This document shows positions 42,347 through 52,760 of a stretch of DNA of 64,000 nucleotides, piece by piece. The translations under genes and the position numbers were made by a program. Below the pieces are notes generated by a model. It had not been told where the DNA came from and searched no databases. It saw only the letters and a list, made by a program, of their open reading frames with translations. Source of the DNA: Thalassotalea litorea (GTDB lineage Bacteria > Pseudomonadota > Gammaproteobacteria > Enterobacterales > Alteromonadaceae); assembly GCF_005843925.1 (NCBI RefSeq), contig NZ_VCBC01000003.1:124001-188000 (forward strand). The letters run 5' to 3'. How positions within the stretch are numbered: the first letter of the stretch is position 1; each line of letters starts with the position of its first letter.

Positions 42347-44782
42347 ATGGCTAATCTGTTGGTTAAATCCACAAAAATTATATTCGTTATTCTCATTCTG
42401 GTGGTTGTCACCATCTATTTTTATCTACGTCAAAGTTTGCCAATACTCGAGGGTCAAGTGCAAGCAGATGTGGAGCAAACCGTAATCGTATCCAGAGATG
42501 AGCAGGGCATTGCTCAAATCAATGGCAGTAATCGTCGGGACGTGAGTGTTGCGTTAGGTTATTTGCACGCGCAGGAGCGTTTTTTCCAAATGGATTTATT
42601 ACGCCGAAACTCTGCAGGGGAACTGTCGGAATTATTTGGTGAATTAGCCCTTAAACACGATAAAAAAATCCGTGTGCACCAGTTCAGAAAACGTGTCACT
42701 CAATTTGTTTCCTTGCTCACTGAAGAGCAACAATCGATTTTGCAAAGTTATACGGCGGGCGTGAATCAAGGTTTAGAAGATCTTGCGGCTAACCCTTTTG
42801 AATATGCCTTACTTAGTGCAACACCAAAGCCTTGGTTGCCGGAAGATAGCATGTTGGTGCTTTATTCCATGTATATGGACTTGCAATATGAATATGGCGA
42901 CAGGGAATTATTATTAGGGGCAATGTCGGATCTGCTCTCCGAAGAGGGATTTCAGTTTTTAATTCCGGAAGGTTCTAACTGGGATGCCGCGGTAGATGGT
43001 ACGCAATTACCCAAAGGCGAAATGCCTGCCGGGAAAGTCTTTGCGGATGATCTGAGCGCAGCAAACGCTCTAAATCTGGCAAACGCAGAAACCATCAATC
43101 ACGCTCAGCAATTTGAGTTATTTCCGGATAATCAGGAAGGCTTCAAAGGGAGTAATAACTGGGCAGTATCCGGAAACGTCTCAAAAACGGGCAGCGCCAT
43201 TGTTGCCGATGATATGCATTTAGGCATTGCTGTTCCCAATATCTGGTATCGAACCAGTTTGCGCTATACCGCAAATGACCAGCCGCTATTAATTGATGGT
43301 GTTTCCTTACCGGGCACTCCGGCTATTGTTGTCGGTAGTAACCACAATATTGCCTGGGGATTTACCAACAGTTACGGAGACTGGAACGATCTGATTAAAT
43401 TGGTGGTATCGGAAGATGGAACTCAGTATTTAACGCCGGAAGGTTATAAATCTTTTATCCTTGAACAGGAAGCCATAGATATAAAAGGGCAGCAAGCCAA
43501 AAGTGTTACCATCAAATTAACCCAATGGGGCCCGGTCATTGGTGAAGATCATCAAGGCAACCTGCTCGCCATGCGCTGGGTGGCTCATGATGCTGAAGGT
43601 GTTAACTTTAATCTGTTTGGTTTGGAATACGCACAAAATGTAGAACAAGCTATCGAAGCTGCCCACAGTGCGGGGATCCCGGCACAAAACTTAATGGTGG
43701 GTGATAGGTATGGCAGCATCGCCTGGACAATTGCCGGCGCGATACCTCGAAAGTTTGGTCTGGATAATACCGGCAGTCAGGGCTGGGCTGTGCCTCAGGA
43801 CTGGAGTACCGGCGATATTGGCTGGTCGGGTTACCTTAACTCCGATGAATACCCTGTAGTGCTAAACCCTGAGAAAAATCGTTTATGGACAGGGAACAGT
43901 CGTGTTGTTGGCGATGATATGTATCAAAAGCTTGGTAATGGTGGCTATGCACTAGGCGCTCGCAGTCAGCAGATTCGCGATGGCTTAATGGCAATTGAAG
44001 AGTTTACAGAACAAGACTTATTAGATATTCAAAATGACGACAAAGCGGTATTTCTAACGCCTTGGCATCGCTATTTATTAGACACGGTGCTGACCGATGA
44101 GTTTGTTAAAGAGCATGACTATGCGCAACTTGTAGAACAGCTAAATCAGTGGCAGGCGCGCGCGTCTGTCGACTCAGTTGGTTATCTTTTTGTGCGCCAG
44201 TTCAGACTTAATTTAAGAGATGAGCTTTTTTCGCCTCTGACCAAAATGATGCAGGAAGCCAGTAAAGACAATGCGCTAGACCTGTCCTTTCGACCAATTC
44301 GCAGTCAGGTGGAAATACCTATGTGGCAGCTATTGACGCAGCAGCCACAACATTTACTCCCCGAAGGACATGCAAGCTGGAACGAGTTTAGTCAGTCTGT
44401 TGCCAGCGCTACTTATCAGGAGCTGGTTGAAAAATACGGTAGCATTGATAAGGCAACCTGGGGTGCTCACAATACCACGAATATTCAGCATCCCCTGTCA
44501 AAAGCGATTCCGGCTTTAGGCTGGTTGTTGGATATGCCTCAGGAGCCAGTCCGGGGTGATACGTTTATGCCCAGAGTACAAGGTGTTGCCTTTGGTTCAT
44601 CACAACGAATGGTCGTGTCCCCAGGGCATGAACATCAGGCGATTTTCCATATGCCTTCATCCCAGTCTGGGCATCCACTTTCGCCATTTTATGGTAAAGG
44701 TCATGATGACTGGGTTAAGGGAGTGGCGTCACCTCTGTTACCGGGCGTGACCAAGTACACCTTGGAATTCACCCCTAAGTAG
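42347..44782 (+). CDS. Penicillin acylase family protein (Ntn hydrolase)
   Basis: Encodes 811 aa from ATG 42347, with AAGGG 7 bases upstream (the open frame extends 17 codons further). N-terminal hydrophobic helix at about residues 9-28 is a signal or anchor. The alpha subunit begins with VIVSRDEQGIAQI, and the autoprocessing junction is FKGSNNWAVSG, where the Ser becomes the N-terminal nucleophile of the beta subunit. The beta chain contains NIAWGFTNSYGDWND. These enzymes hydrolyse amide bonds of penicillins, N-acyl-homoserine lactones or related acyl amides. Marine members often degrade AHL signals, but the substrate cannot be told here. Confidence 0.93.
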   Translation: MANLLVKSTKIIFVILILVVVTIYFYLRQSLPILEGQVQADVEQTVIVSRDEQGIAQINGSNRRDVSVALGYLHAQERFFQMDLLRRNSAGELSELFGELALKHDKKIRVHQFRKRVTQFVSLLTEEQQSILQSYTAGVNQGLEDLAANPFEYALLSATPKPWLPEDSMLVLYSMYMDLQYEYGDRELLLGAMSDLLSEEGFQFLIPEGSNWDAAVDGTQLPKGEMPAGKVFADDLSAANALNLANAETINHAQQFELFPDNQEGFKGSNNWAVSGNVSKTGSAIVADDMHLGIAVPNIWYRTSLRYTANDQPLLIDGVSLPGTPAIVVGSNHNIAWGFTNSYGDWNDLIKLVVSEDGTQYLTPEGYKSFILEQEAIDIKGQQAKSVTIKLTQWGPVIGEDHQGNLLAMRWVAHDAEGVNFNLFGLEYAQNVEQAIEAAHSAGIPAQNLMVGDRYGSIAWTIAGAIPRKFGLDNTGSQGWAVPQDWSTGDIGWSGYLNSDEYPVVLNPEKNRLWTGNSRVVGDDMYQKLGNGGYALGARSQQIRDGLMAIEEFTEQDLLDIQNDDKAVFLTPWHRYLLDTVLTDEFVKEHDYAQLVEQLNQWQARASVDSVGYLFVRQFRLNLRDELFSPLTKMMQEASKDNALDLSFRPIRSQVEIPMWQLLTQQPQHLLPEGHASWNEFSQSVASATYQELVEKYGSIDKATWGAHNTTNIQHPLSKAIPALGWLLDMPQEPVRGDTFMPRVQGVAFGSSQRMVVSPGHEHQAIFHMPSSQSGHPLSPFYGKGHDDWVKGVASPLLPGVTKYTLEFTPK

Positions 44783-44811
44783 ATTTTCTCTTTAAGGTCA
44801 GGTTTGACTTG

Positions 44812-44839
44812 AAAAGCCTTCCTAACGGAAGGCTTTTTT
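44812..44839 (+). terminator. Intrinsic terminator after the acylase gene
   Basis: Stem AAAAGCCTTCC/GGAAGGCTTTT, loop TAAC, ending in a T-run. Confidence 0.92.
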
Positions 44840-44923
44840 GATCAGATAAGAAACCTAAACGGTAAATCTTTTGTGCTGGGTCTAATCTTATTCATGCTAC
44901 ATCGACGATTTCAACGTTATGAT

Positions 44924-45195
44924 ACCAATCACATTAAATTATTACTCACTCAGTGAGAATTTAAAGGCTTTTAGACAAGGCTTTGATTGCAGAGAATGGT
45001 TATTCCGCTCTCAAAATCAGCCAAAATCAGTAACGTAGTCCAAACGCCTTTAAAACTCACCCGTAGGGAGTTTACCTTAAGGCCCATTTACGGCCCTAAA
45101 TTTCATTAATATAGAGCGACTATATCAATGAAATCTATGTTGTAAGTGAACCTCTGCCCTAACTCTGAATTGTGCACAAACTTAATGTGATTGGT
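44924..45195. mobile_element. 272-bp MITE with 14-bp inverted ends and 5-bp target duplication
   Basis: Perfect terminal inverted repeats ACCAATCACATTAA (44924-44937) and TTAATGTGATTGGT (45182-45195), flanked by direct ATGAT copies (44919-44923 and 45196-45200). The inside has no gene but several hairpins, including an ATTTCATT...AATGAAAT pair near 45098-45136 and a TTTAAAGGC/GCCTTTAAA pair. A shorter relative with the same ACTCAGTGAGAATTTAA core lies at 54028-54078. Confidence 0.88.
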
Positions 45196-45236
45196 ATGAT
45201 TGGCGCAAGTTCTAGAACAACGTCGAAATTTTGGCA

Positions 45237-45266
45237 TAAAAAAACGGGACCTTAGGGTCCCGCTTT
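45237..45266 (-). terminator. Intrinsic terminator after the NSS transporter gene
   Basis: Stem CGGGACC/GGTCCCG, loop TTAG; on the minus strand a T7 run follows. Confidence 0.88.
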
Positions 45267-45289
45267 ATCACAATAGATGAGTTGGCGGT

Positions 45290-46711
45290 TTAACCAATAA
45301 AGTCGTGTCCAAAGAATATCTTAGCCACGGTATTGATAAAGATGACCGCTAAAATAAACGGGATAAACGTACCTAACGAGAAGTCCACGTATTTGGCAAT
45401 AAAGGATTGTGCAAAACCTGGGTTGCCTTCGCTTAACTCTGCATTGAGGTTATGCTTCTTCCAGCGATAACTTACAAACAAACAAATCAATAAACCATTT
45501 AATGGCAATATGGTGTCGTAGAAAATATCGTAGATGACATCAAACAGAGACTTACTCTTACCGCCGTAGTTCGTCAGGCTGGTAAGGAAATCGACCATAC
45601 CAAAAGACAATGTAGCCAATACCGCTAAAACGCCACCGACGATAAATATGGTACGAAGCGCTTTTTTACGGGACTGTTTGCGTTCATCAATTAAATAAGA
45701 AACCGGTACTTCAATAATGGAGACCAGAGAGGTTAGCGCTGCGAAAAACACTAATAAAAAGAATATTGATGCAATAACACTTGCGGCGAAATACCCTACG
45801 GTAGCTTGTAATGCCAGGAAAATTTTCGGCAGGAAGACGAAAATCATTGAAACCGAACTGTCGCTTAATTTATCGGTATTTACATCCGGATTAAACGAGA
45901 AGATCGCCGGCAAGATCATTAGACCTGCGATAAAGGCGACAGACGTATCCATAATGGCAACCAATTTTGCCGAACCGGCGATATCAGTTTTTCTGGAGAT
46001 GTATGAACCATAGGTGATTAAAATACCCATACCCAGACTCAGTGAGAAGAAAGCCTGTGACATGGCGCCATTGATAACGGATGGTGTTAATTTGCTAAAG
46101 TCCGGTATCAGATAAAATTTAATACCAGCCATGGCGTTATCTAAGGTGAGAACAAAGATGACCAGACAAACCAGCATAATAAACAAGGCAGGCATCATCA
46201 CTTTAGCGGCTCTTTCGATACCGTCTTTCACGCCCATAGATAATATTGAACCGACCAAGCCGCCAACAGCAAGCATGGAAACGAATAAATACGGGCTGTT
46301 AATAATAGTGCCGAAGCCTTCGCCACTGGCGAGGTAGTCGAGGTTGCCAGTAACGGTCATCACCAGATAAATAAAGATCCAAATGGTTAAAACCGTGTAG
46401 AAAACGGCAATCATAAATGGCGTGATAATGCCAAGCAGACCGGCAATATGCCAAGGACCGGATTTACCACCAAGGGCGTGATACGCACCCACTGGGTTTT
46501 TCGCGGTTTTGCGGCCCACCGCCATTTCCGCCATCATTACCGGCAGACATATCGTAAAGACGAAAATTGCATACATGACTAAAAATGCGCCACCGCCATT
46601 TTTAGCCGCATTGACCGGAAAGCCAACAATATTTCCAATACCTACGGCCGAACCTGCTGCCGCTAAAATAAAGCCCAATTTCGAGCTAAAATGTTCACGA
46701 GAAACGCTCAT
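45290..46711 (-). CDS. Sodium-dependent transporter of the NSS/SNF family
   Basis: A 473-aa, about twelve-helix symporter. The N-terminal GFILAAAGSAVGIGNIVGFP is the conserved NSS Na+/substrate site on helix 1, and SLSLGMGILITYGSYIS is the helix 6 counterpart. It imports amino acids or related amines with Na+ into the cytoplasm. The substrate is not clear. Monocistronic, with its own terminator. Confidence 0.95.
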   Translation of the reverse strand: MSVSREHFSSKLGFILAAAGSAVGIGNIVGFPVNAAKNGGGAFLVMYAIFVFTICLPVMMAEMAVGRKTAKNPVGAYHALGGKSGPWHIAGLLGIITPFMIAVFYTVLTIWIFIYLVMTVTGNLDYLASGEGFGTIINSPYLFVSMLAVGGLVGSILSMGVKDGIERAAKVMMPALFIMLVCLVIFVLTLDNAMAGIKFYLIPDFSKLTPSVINGAMSQAFFSLSLGMGILITYGSYISRKTDIAGSAKLVAIMDTSVAFIAGLMILPAIFSFNPDVNTDKLSDSSVSMIFVFLPKIFLALQATVGYFAASVIASIFFLLVFFAALTSLVSIIEVPVSYLIDERKQSRKKALRTIFIVGGVLAVLATLSFGMVDFLTSLTNYGGKSKSLFDVIYDIFYDTILPLNGLLICLFVSYRWKKHNLNAELSEGNPGFAQSFIAKYVDFSLGTFIPFILAVIFINTVAKIFFGHDFIG

Positions 46712-46841
46712 AAATGATCCCGATTATAGTTGTTATATTTTTATTCAATGCCCGATGCTAACAAGGATTGAGTAAGATGTCATGGCTAGTTTTTACAATT
46801 TGTTCTGAATGGGAAAAATCGCTAACAAAAACATTTAGAAT

Positions 46842-46874
46842 AAAAAAAGCCAGTGAAGATTCACTGGCTTTTTG
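46842..46874 (-). terminator. Intrinsic terminator after the subtilase gene
   Basis: Stem AAAAGCCAGTGAA/TTCACTGGCTTTT with a 2-base loop; T7 run on the minus strand. Confidence 0.92.
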
Positions 46875-46904
46875 AAAAGGCTTTCGCCTTATTTGGGGCG
46901 TTTT

Positions 46905-49900
46905 TTAGCGTACGCGACGACGTACTAAAGCACCCGCAAGAATCAGTAGCATCCAGTACATGGCACCACCAGACTTCTTCTTCTCTTGTCCCGGAGGTTC
47001 AGGGTACTCACAGCTTCCATCATCTTCGTTAGCATTGCTATCGAAGTTGTTGGCATTGCTATCCGTACAACCTTTCTCGATACCATCGGAAATTACCGTC
47101 AGCATAAAGGAAGTAGAAGCGGCATCACCGGCATGCTCGATATCTCGAACCGTAACCGTAACTAACGTTTCACCGTGGAAATCCGCATTCGGGATCAGGT
47201 TAAACATGTCGCCATCAACTTCGGCGCTAATGCCTTCACCGGTTACTTCAATGGTGTTAGGCACTTTGTTGCCATCGATGTAGAACACTTCAATACCGTC
47301 AATACGAGCGTTTTCATCAACCATCATATCGTTGATTTCAGCAATCTTGATATTCGTGCTTACAGCAACGTTATGGGTATGAGCAACGCTATCCTGACCT
47401 TGCAGGTCATAATCAAAGTTGATTACCAGATCTTGACCAGTCGCTTCAGGTTGTACCGCAACTTTAAATGAAACTTCAATTTCACTTTGCTCAGGGCCAA
47501 CATAATCAAAACAAACAACCAGATCGTCTACAAGTACTTCGTCAAGGTTATCAAAACCTAAAACTTCGTACAGATAGCCATTTTTCGGACCCGCATTACT
47601 AGAGAATGTCGAATCAAAGCCTTCAACCATTACCACACCTTTAGCAAGGTCAGCACCCAGGTTGTCGTAGGCATAGATAATCTCATGCTTGCCTTCGCGG
47701 TCATCAAAACCACTACGCAAAATCATTTGAAAATCAAATTCATCGGCTGTGTACTTATCCGTAACGTTATCAAACTCAAGGTATAATAAGTCACCTAGAT
47801 CAGGACGTTCTTCGGCATACTGAGATGCAATGGTTAATCCACGAGGACTATCTGGATTGCGAAGATAATCCATAGTGAAACTACCTCGCCAGAATGGTGC
47901 TAAAGATTCAAATAAGAATCCTGGACCACGATGCAGGTTCATAATCCAGTAGCTTTGGTTAAACTGCATGGCACCAACCGGGTGCATACGCATAAAGCCA
48001 CCATTGTTCTGGTTGTACACCTTGAAACTTGCATCTTGATTCCAGAATAACCAGTCAATTGGTACATCGTAGTAACTATTGCTGTCACCAACCATCCAGT
48101 CAGCATTTGGCTGGATACCAAACTCACCATGAAGATCGGTATAACCACCATCTGAGTACTCATCAATTAACGGTGTATGACACATTTCATCGGTCAGATT
48201 TGTCGTCATGATGTAATCGCGCATTACATCGCGTGTTGACAGTTGTGTACCAGATAATACGAATCCAGTTTCTGTTGCCTCTATCGCTTCTGTAATCGCT
48301 GGGTTATTGGCATTGATTGTATCAGTAGCGAGTCGCATACCTTCCGGTAGAGTAATCGCAAAGTTATAATCGCGATCATCGCTTTCCAGGTTTGGTTTTA
48401 CCTTCATGGTAATGTCCAGAACATCCATAGATTTGGCTTTGTCCTGACTGACTTCCCAAGAAACAGCATCACCGATACGGTTAATATTCAGTGATGTAAA
48501 ACCTAATGTGCCTTCAGCACCTGGAATGTTACCTAAATCGAAACCGCCATAGTACTTATCACCTTCCATTGCTTCTGGAATATCCCAGTTGATGGTTAGA
48601 GGATAATTACCATTACCGTCATGAGACTCTGGCGCGGTGATAGTCAGGTGACCGTTATCAGATGTCTCACTGAGCATGGCAATACCCGTTTCAACAGCGA
48701 TTTCTTCGCCCCAAGGACCTGTCGCAGCAATCGTTGCTACCCAATACGTGCCAGGCTTAGGATTTACCAGATTACAGTAGTTGGTTTCAGCTTCAGAACT
48801 GGATAAACAGATGATTTCATCGTGATATTCCATACGCATATCTGCGCCTTCAGCCATCTGTTCTTCAGTTGGGACAAAGGATTGGTTATCGTTATTGTCA
48901 TAGCCCAGAGCGATAAATGGCGTCGCTTTTGCGTAGCGAGGGTTATTTTTAACAAATTCATCGTCCACCGTTGCCGATTGAACTTCTACCATTAAACGCT
49001 TAGTGCCTTCAGGTACCTCAATGGCGCGAATATCCCAGCCTTTTTCAATATTGCTGTTAGTGATACGCGTTCCAACCACTTGCAAATCCATTGCATAGGC
49101 ATCGGGTTTAACCAGACCGTAAAAACGAGGTGTCACTTCGGTATAGTTGTCCGTATTTACGATTAAAGTGTCTGAGCCTTGGTTACGAGTAATATCGATA
49201 TTGTGTGATACCGGCAACTGATCAACCACATTAGCAGCGACAACCGGCATATGCACATCAGGCGCGTTACCATTGTCTTCCGTTAGAACAACCTGGCCGT
49301 TAAATAATGTGAAGTTATTAACTTCTGCATTCCAGAGAGCACCTGGCTCACCCGGGTTAACTTTGTGCTCCAACACACCAGGCAGAGACGCTTTAATTAC
49401 GATAGCCTGGGTTTCGCCAGCTTTAAGGCTGAAGTTAGTAGGAGAAACGCTAATCTCAACACCTTCTTCTTTGCCAACACCTGTTACTGTCCAGCTGCCG
49501 TCTTTGGTTGCTTTTACCGTACGCATCCAGGTACAGGTACTTTCACATTCCATTTCGACCATAGAAGGAACATTCAACCAGTTATCAAAGCCACCATTGT
49601 TTGGATTGGCATCAAGGTAGTTGTCAATGGTTTCATCCATGATCAGGCCTGTCATATTGGCTCTTTCTACATTGATGGAACCTGCGCCCGCCATAAAGTT
49701 GAAATGAGGTTCAACCGATTGATATCCATTGTTTAACCAAACATCACCTGCGGTAAGCATTAATGCCGATTGGATTTCAGCCGGAGTCCAGTCTGGGTGC
49801 AATTGACTAAGTAACGTCATGGCACCAGTAACATGAGGCGCTGCCATTGAGGTACCGCTCATGAATCTCCAGTCTGACGCTGCTGGGTAGTTAGTAAACG

Positions 49901-51911
49901 GTTGATCATCAGCATTTGCAGCGTAGATATCAACACCTGGCGCAACTAAGTCAGGTACCAAAGTATTATGTGTACGACTCGGTCCCATCGAGGAGAATGG
50001 TGCCAGATTATTGGCTAACGAGTCATCCAGGTAGTATTCATTGGTTGCAACATTAATCGTCGCTCGAGCAGTGCCTGAGGTTGAGTTCTTGATCCAGTTC
50101 TCGAGTTTGTATTTGTTACTAGAAGCAACATTGAGACCTGGGATCACAAACTGATCAGCAACGGTCGGCTGACTATAATCGGTATTGACTAAAACGATAC
50201 CACCAGCGCCACCAGCGGCAACATTTTTCGCTTTGTCTACACGGGCAATATCACCACGCTCACACACGACGACTTGGTCTGCGGTAAATGTATCTGCTGG
50301 AAAAGGAACATTACAGGAATACGGTGAGTATTCATCATTGGGCTCTGGATCGTCAAAGCTTGATGCCAATACGAATTCGCCAGAAATTTCATCGGTAAAG
50401 CCTTTGCCTTCAATCGGTGAACGTGGAATACGCCAGCTTGGCGCATCGCCTTCAAAGGCTGAAATTGATGTTTTACCTGCATCCAGAACACGATCGTGTT
50501 TGGTTGCACCCACAGTTGTTACCCATGGCGAGGTATTATCTGCAGACCAGAAATTAGGACCGGAGTTACCGGCAGCTGCGGCGACACTGATACCCGCTTC
50601 ACGTGCGGATAAAAATGCCAATTCCATAGGATCTTCCCAAGGGAATGATTCTGCACCACCAATCGAAAAGTTAATGGTATCTACGCCATCAGCAATTGCA
50701 TCTTCAAATGCCGACAAAAGTGCTGATTCAGGACAACCTGCATATGGGTCACCCTGACCACCAGGCCAACACACTTGGTAGGAAATAATGTGGGCACGCG
50801 GCGCAACACCGGATGTTTTAGCAAAAGTGAAAGGCAATTCTACGCCATCACTCATTTCTTCGCCACTAAAGGTTTGCAATGGCACATTGTCGATCGCATT
50901 ACCAGCAACGGTGCTGGCGGTATGTGAACCATGGCCGTTGTAATCTTCACCATTTGCCGGGCGAATTTGTTTAGTCTGCCATGAATACTGCTGGAATTCA
51001 GGTGCAGAATATACGTCAGTAATTTCAGGGTATGAACGAACACCAATCAATTTGTCGTTACATAATTCTGGCGAGTCTACACAATCGCCAACAAAAACGC
51101 CTGATCCAAATGGATTAGACTGGCTATATTGTTCGTCACTGGCAAAGGCAACATGGTCGGTATTGATGCCGGTATCAATGATACCAACAACCATGCCTTC
51201 ACCTTTTGCACCTACGCCATTAGGCGCTGAAGTATCTGTCCACGCAGCTTCTGCGCCGATAAACTCTGGTCCACGGTCAGTGCGAAGTTCAAAAATACGA
51301 TTTGGCGTGATGCGCTTAACGCCAGGTTGATTCGCCATCAAAATGGCATCTTCCTGAGTCATTTCCACTAACATCGCATTATTCGCCAATGTATAGCGTT
51401 GTTCTACGTTTACTGAAGCGCCAATGCTTCTTACTTGATTCACAAATTGGTCTTGTTGTGTAATCAGGTAATCTTTATATTCCATCGCGGCTGGAGAGTT
51501 AACATTGACTCTGCCTTTCGCCATGATAGAACGGTTTTTCGGGGCATTGGTTGACGCCAGACCATTAATCGAACCGTTATAGGTTGCTAATGGTTCATCG
51601 TCTAATTGTACGATGTAATGACGTTTGCCACTTACACCTTGTTCAGGCTGGAAGATTTGCTCGGGACTACGAGCATTGATAATTTTATTGGTAACACCAG
51701 GTTGGCCAATGAAAATATCACCACTTAGATAGCGCTCTCGTTGTTCTTGCACGACAGCAATATCTTCAGCGGTAAAGGTTGGTTCGTAGAAGCTGGTTCC
51801 CGAAACTTGCTTAACGCCAGGTTCGGCAATTGCGACACCACTGGCACCGACGTACATCGCGGTAAGGGTTGCTATTAAACTTTGTTTAAATAGCCGTTTA
51901 TCATGATCCAT
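46905..51911 (-). CDS. S8 subtilisin-like protease with PA insert and GlyGly-CTERM tail
   Basis: A 1668-aa secreted protease. A signal peptide (ends near VAIAEPG) is followed by an I9-type propeptide (HYIVQLDDEPLATYNG). The catalytic triad is Asp246 (GIIDTGIN), His327 (NGHGSHTAS) and Ser688 (SGTSMAAPH), with a PA domain between His and Ser (around residues 470-560). Fibronectin-III-like and other beta domains fill the long C-terminal half. Near the end come a CTDSNANNFDSNANEDDGSC Ca-binding-like motif and a GlyGly-CTERM anchor (GGAMYWMLLILAGALVRRRV), which marks processing by rhombosortase and type II secretion. It probably degrades extracellular proteins. Confidence 0.95.
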   Translation of the reverse strand: MDHDKRLFKQSLIATLTAMYVGASGVAIAEPGVKQVSGTSFYEPTFTAEDIAVVQEQRERYLSGDIFIGQPGVTNKIINARSPEQIFQPEQGVSGKRHYIVQLDDEPLATYNGSINGLASTNAPKNRSIMAKGRVNVNSPAAMEYKDYLITQQDQFVNQVRSIGASVNVEQRYTLANNAMLVEMTQEDAILMANQPGVKRITPNRIFELRTDRGPEFIGAEAAWTDTSAPNGVGAKGEGMVVGIIDTGINTDHVAFASDEQYSQSNPFGSGVFVGDCVDSPELCNDKLIGVRSYPEITDVYSAPEFQQYSWQTKQIRPANGEDYNGHGSHTASTVAGNAIDNVPLQTFSGEEMSDGVELPFTFAKTSGVAPRAHIISYQVCWPGGQGDPYAGCPESALLSAFEDAIADGVDTINFSIGGAESFPWEDPMELAFLSAREAGISVAAAAGNSGPNFWSADNTSPWVTTVGATKHDRVLDAGKTSISAFEGDAPSWRIPRSPIEGKGFTDEISGEFVLASSFDDPEPNDEYSPYSCNVPFPADTFTADQVVVCERGDIARVDKAKNVAAGGAGGIVLVNTDYSQPTVADQFVIPGLNVASSNKYKLENWIKNSTSGTARATINVATNEYYLDDSLANNLAPFSSMGPSRTHNTLVPDLVAPGVDIYAANADDQPFTNYPAASDWRFMSGTSMAAPHVTGAMTLLSQLHPDWTPAEIQSALMLTAGDVWLNNGYQSVEPHFNFMAGAGSINVERANMTGLIMDETIDNYLDANPNNGGFDNWLNVPSMVEMECESTCTWMRTVKATKDGSWTVTGVGKEEGVEISVSPTNFSLKAGETQAIVIKASLPGVLEHKVNPGEPGALWNAEVNNFTLFNGQVVLTEDNGNAPDVHMPVVAANVVDQLPVSHNIDITRNQGSDTLIVNTDNYTEVTPRFYGLVKPDAYAMDLQVVGTRITNSNIEKGWDIRAIEVPEGTKRLMVEVQSATVDDEFVKNNPRYAKATPFIALGYDNNDNQSFVPTEEQMAEGADMRMEYHDEIICLSSSEAETNYCNLVNPKPGTYWVATIAATGPWGEEIAVETGIAMLSETSDNGHLTITAPESHDGNGNYPLTINWDIPEAMEGDKYYGGFDLGNIPGAEGTLGFTSLNINRIGDAVSWEVSQDKAKSMDVLDITMKVKPNLESDDRDYNFAITLPEGMRLATDTINANNPAITEAIEATETGFVLSGTQLSTRDVMRDYIMTTNLTDEMCHTPLIDEYSDGGYTDLHGEFGIQPNADWMVGDSNSYYDVPIDWLFWNQDASFKVYNQNNGGFMRMHPVGAMQFNQSYWIMNLHRGPGFLFESLAPFWRGSFTMDYLRNPDSPRGLTIASQYAEERPDLGDLLYLEFDNVTDKYTADEFDFQMILRSGFDDREGKHEIIYAYDNLGADLAKGVVMVEGFDSTFSSNAGPKNGYLYEVLGFDNLDEVLVDDLVVCFDYVGPEQSEIEVSFKVAVQPEATGQDLVINFDYDLQGQDSVAHTHNVAVSTNIKIAEINDMMVDENARIDGIEVFYIDGNKVPNTIEVTGEGISAEVDGDMFNLIPNADFHGETLVTVTVRDIEHAGDAASTSFMLTVISDGIEKGCTDSNANNFDSNANEDDGSCEYPEPPGQEKKKSGGAMYWMLLILAGALVRRRVR

Positions 51912-52208
51912 AATTATAGTTCTTATAGGTTGAAGGTAATAATAAAAGCTAGGGCAATAGAGTGAGCGAAGAGCTCATCTAAGCTTGGCCTGCTTTAAAA
52001 TCAGGCAACTTTAACCTAATTGGATTGACGCTATTGGACAAGGCTATTTGTGTAGCATTTTGTATCAGATTAATCGGTAGAATTTTTCACTACTATTGTT
52101 GAATAACGTTAAGTAATTTTTGGCAAGGCCGATAGTTCACAGATTGAGGCCAGGTAAGCAGATAATTGAGTGGTGGTTGCAATACAGATGGCGGAAGCCA
52201 TCTGCAAT

Positions 52209-52760
52209 CTATGTTTTCTCGAAAAACAAGGTTACCTTGGCCACGGTAACGCCAAACTTTTTGATCTTGGCAATGTTCATCATATGGTTGTCATCGATAA
52301 GGATCATTTGGTCGTCGAAGGTAACTTCGTATTCGCTATCGTCTACCTTCAGATTCATTTTGTACTTCCAGCGAATGTATGCCCCAGATCGCTCACCGGT
52401 CGCGGTGCCTATGATATCATCGGCTTTACCTTGATAGGTGCTTTCATTAATGCGCTCGATTTCCCAGCGGCGAAATTGCTTTTCGCCATCATCGTATAGG
52501 AAATATTCGTCCAGAATACCGTTGTTACCTTCCCAACTTGCATCGATATCGACGGTGAATCGGCGGACGAAATCGTCACTGAAGTTGGTAACCAGTCCCC
52601 AGGCTTTGACCTTGCCATTGAAGAATTTCTCTAAGGTGAATTCCGGTGATGTCGCTTTGTATTCCTGAACAGACTGTGAGCAACTCGATAGCAAAGTCAC
52701 GAGTGCAAGAGCAAATACTGAAGTTTTCCAATGGATGAAGCTCGGTAGCTTAAATATCAT
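52209..52760 (-). CDS. DUF3833 family lipoprotein
   Basis: A 183-aa lipoprotein (lipobox LLSSC, Cys27) with the DUF3833 pattern: PEFTLEKFFNGKVKAWGLV, then WEGNNGILDEYFLYDDGE and a Trp-Lys-Tyr strand series, compatible with a lipocalin-like beta fold. Its ATG overlaps the preceding gene's TGA (ATGA), so it is translationally coupled to the chalcone-isomerase-like gene. In Vibrio, Shewanella and Photobacterium, DUF3833 is found in ChrR/RpoE-regulated clusters with cyclopropane fatty-acid synthase, which are missing here. Confidence 0.88.
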   Translation of the reverse strand: MIFKLPSFIHWKTSVFALALVTLLSSCSQSVQEYKATSPEFTLEKFFNGKVKAWGLVTNFSDDFVRRFTVDIDASWEGNNGILDEYFLYDDGEKQFRRWEIERINESTYQGKADDIIGTATGERSGAYIRWKYKMNLKVDDSEYEVTFDDQMILIDDNHMMNIAKIKKFGVTVAKVTLFFEKT

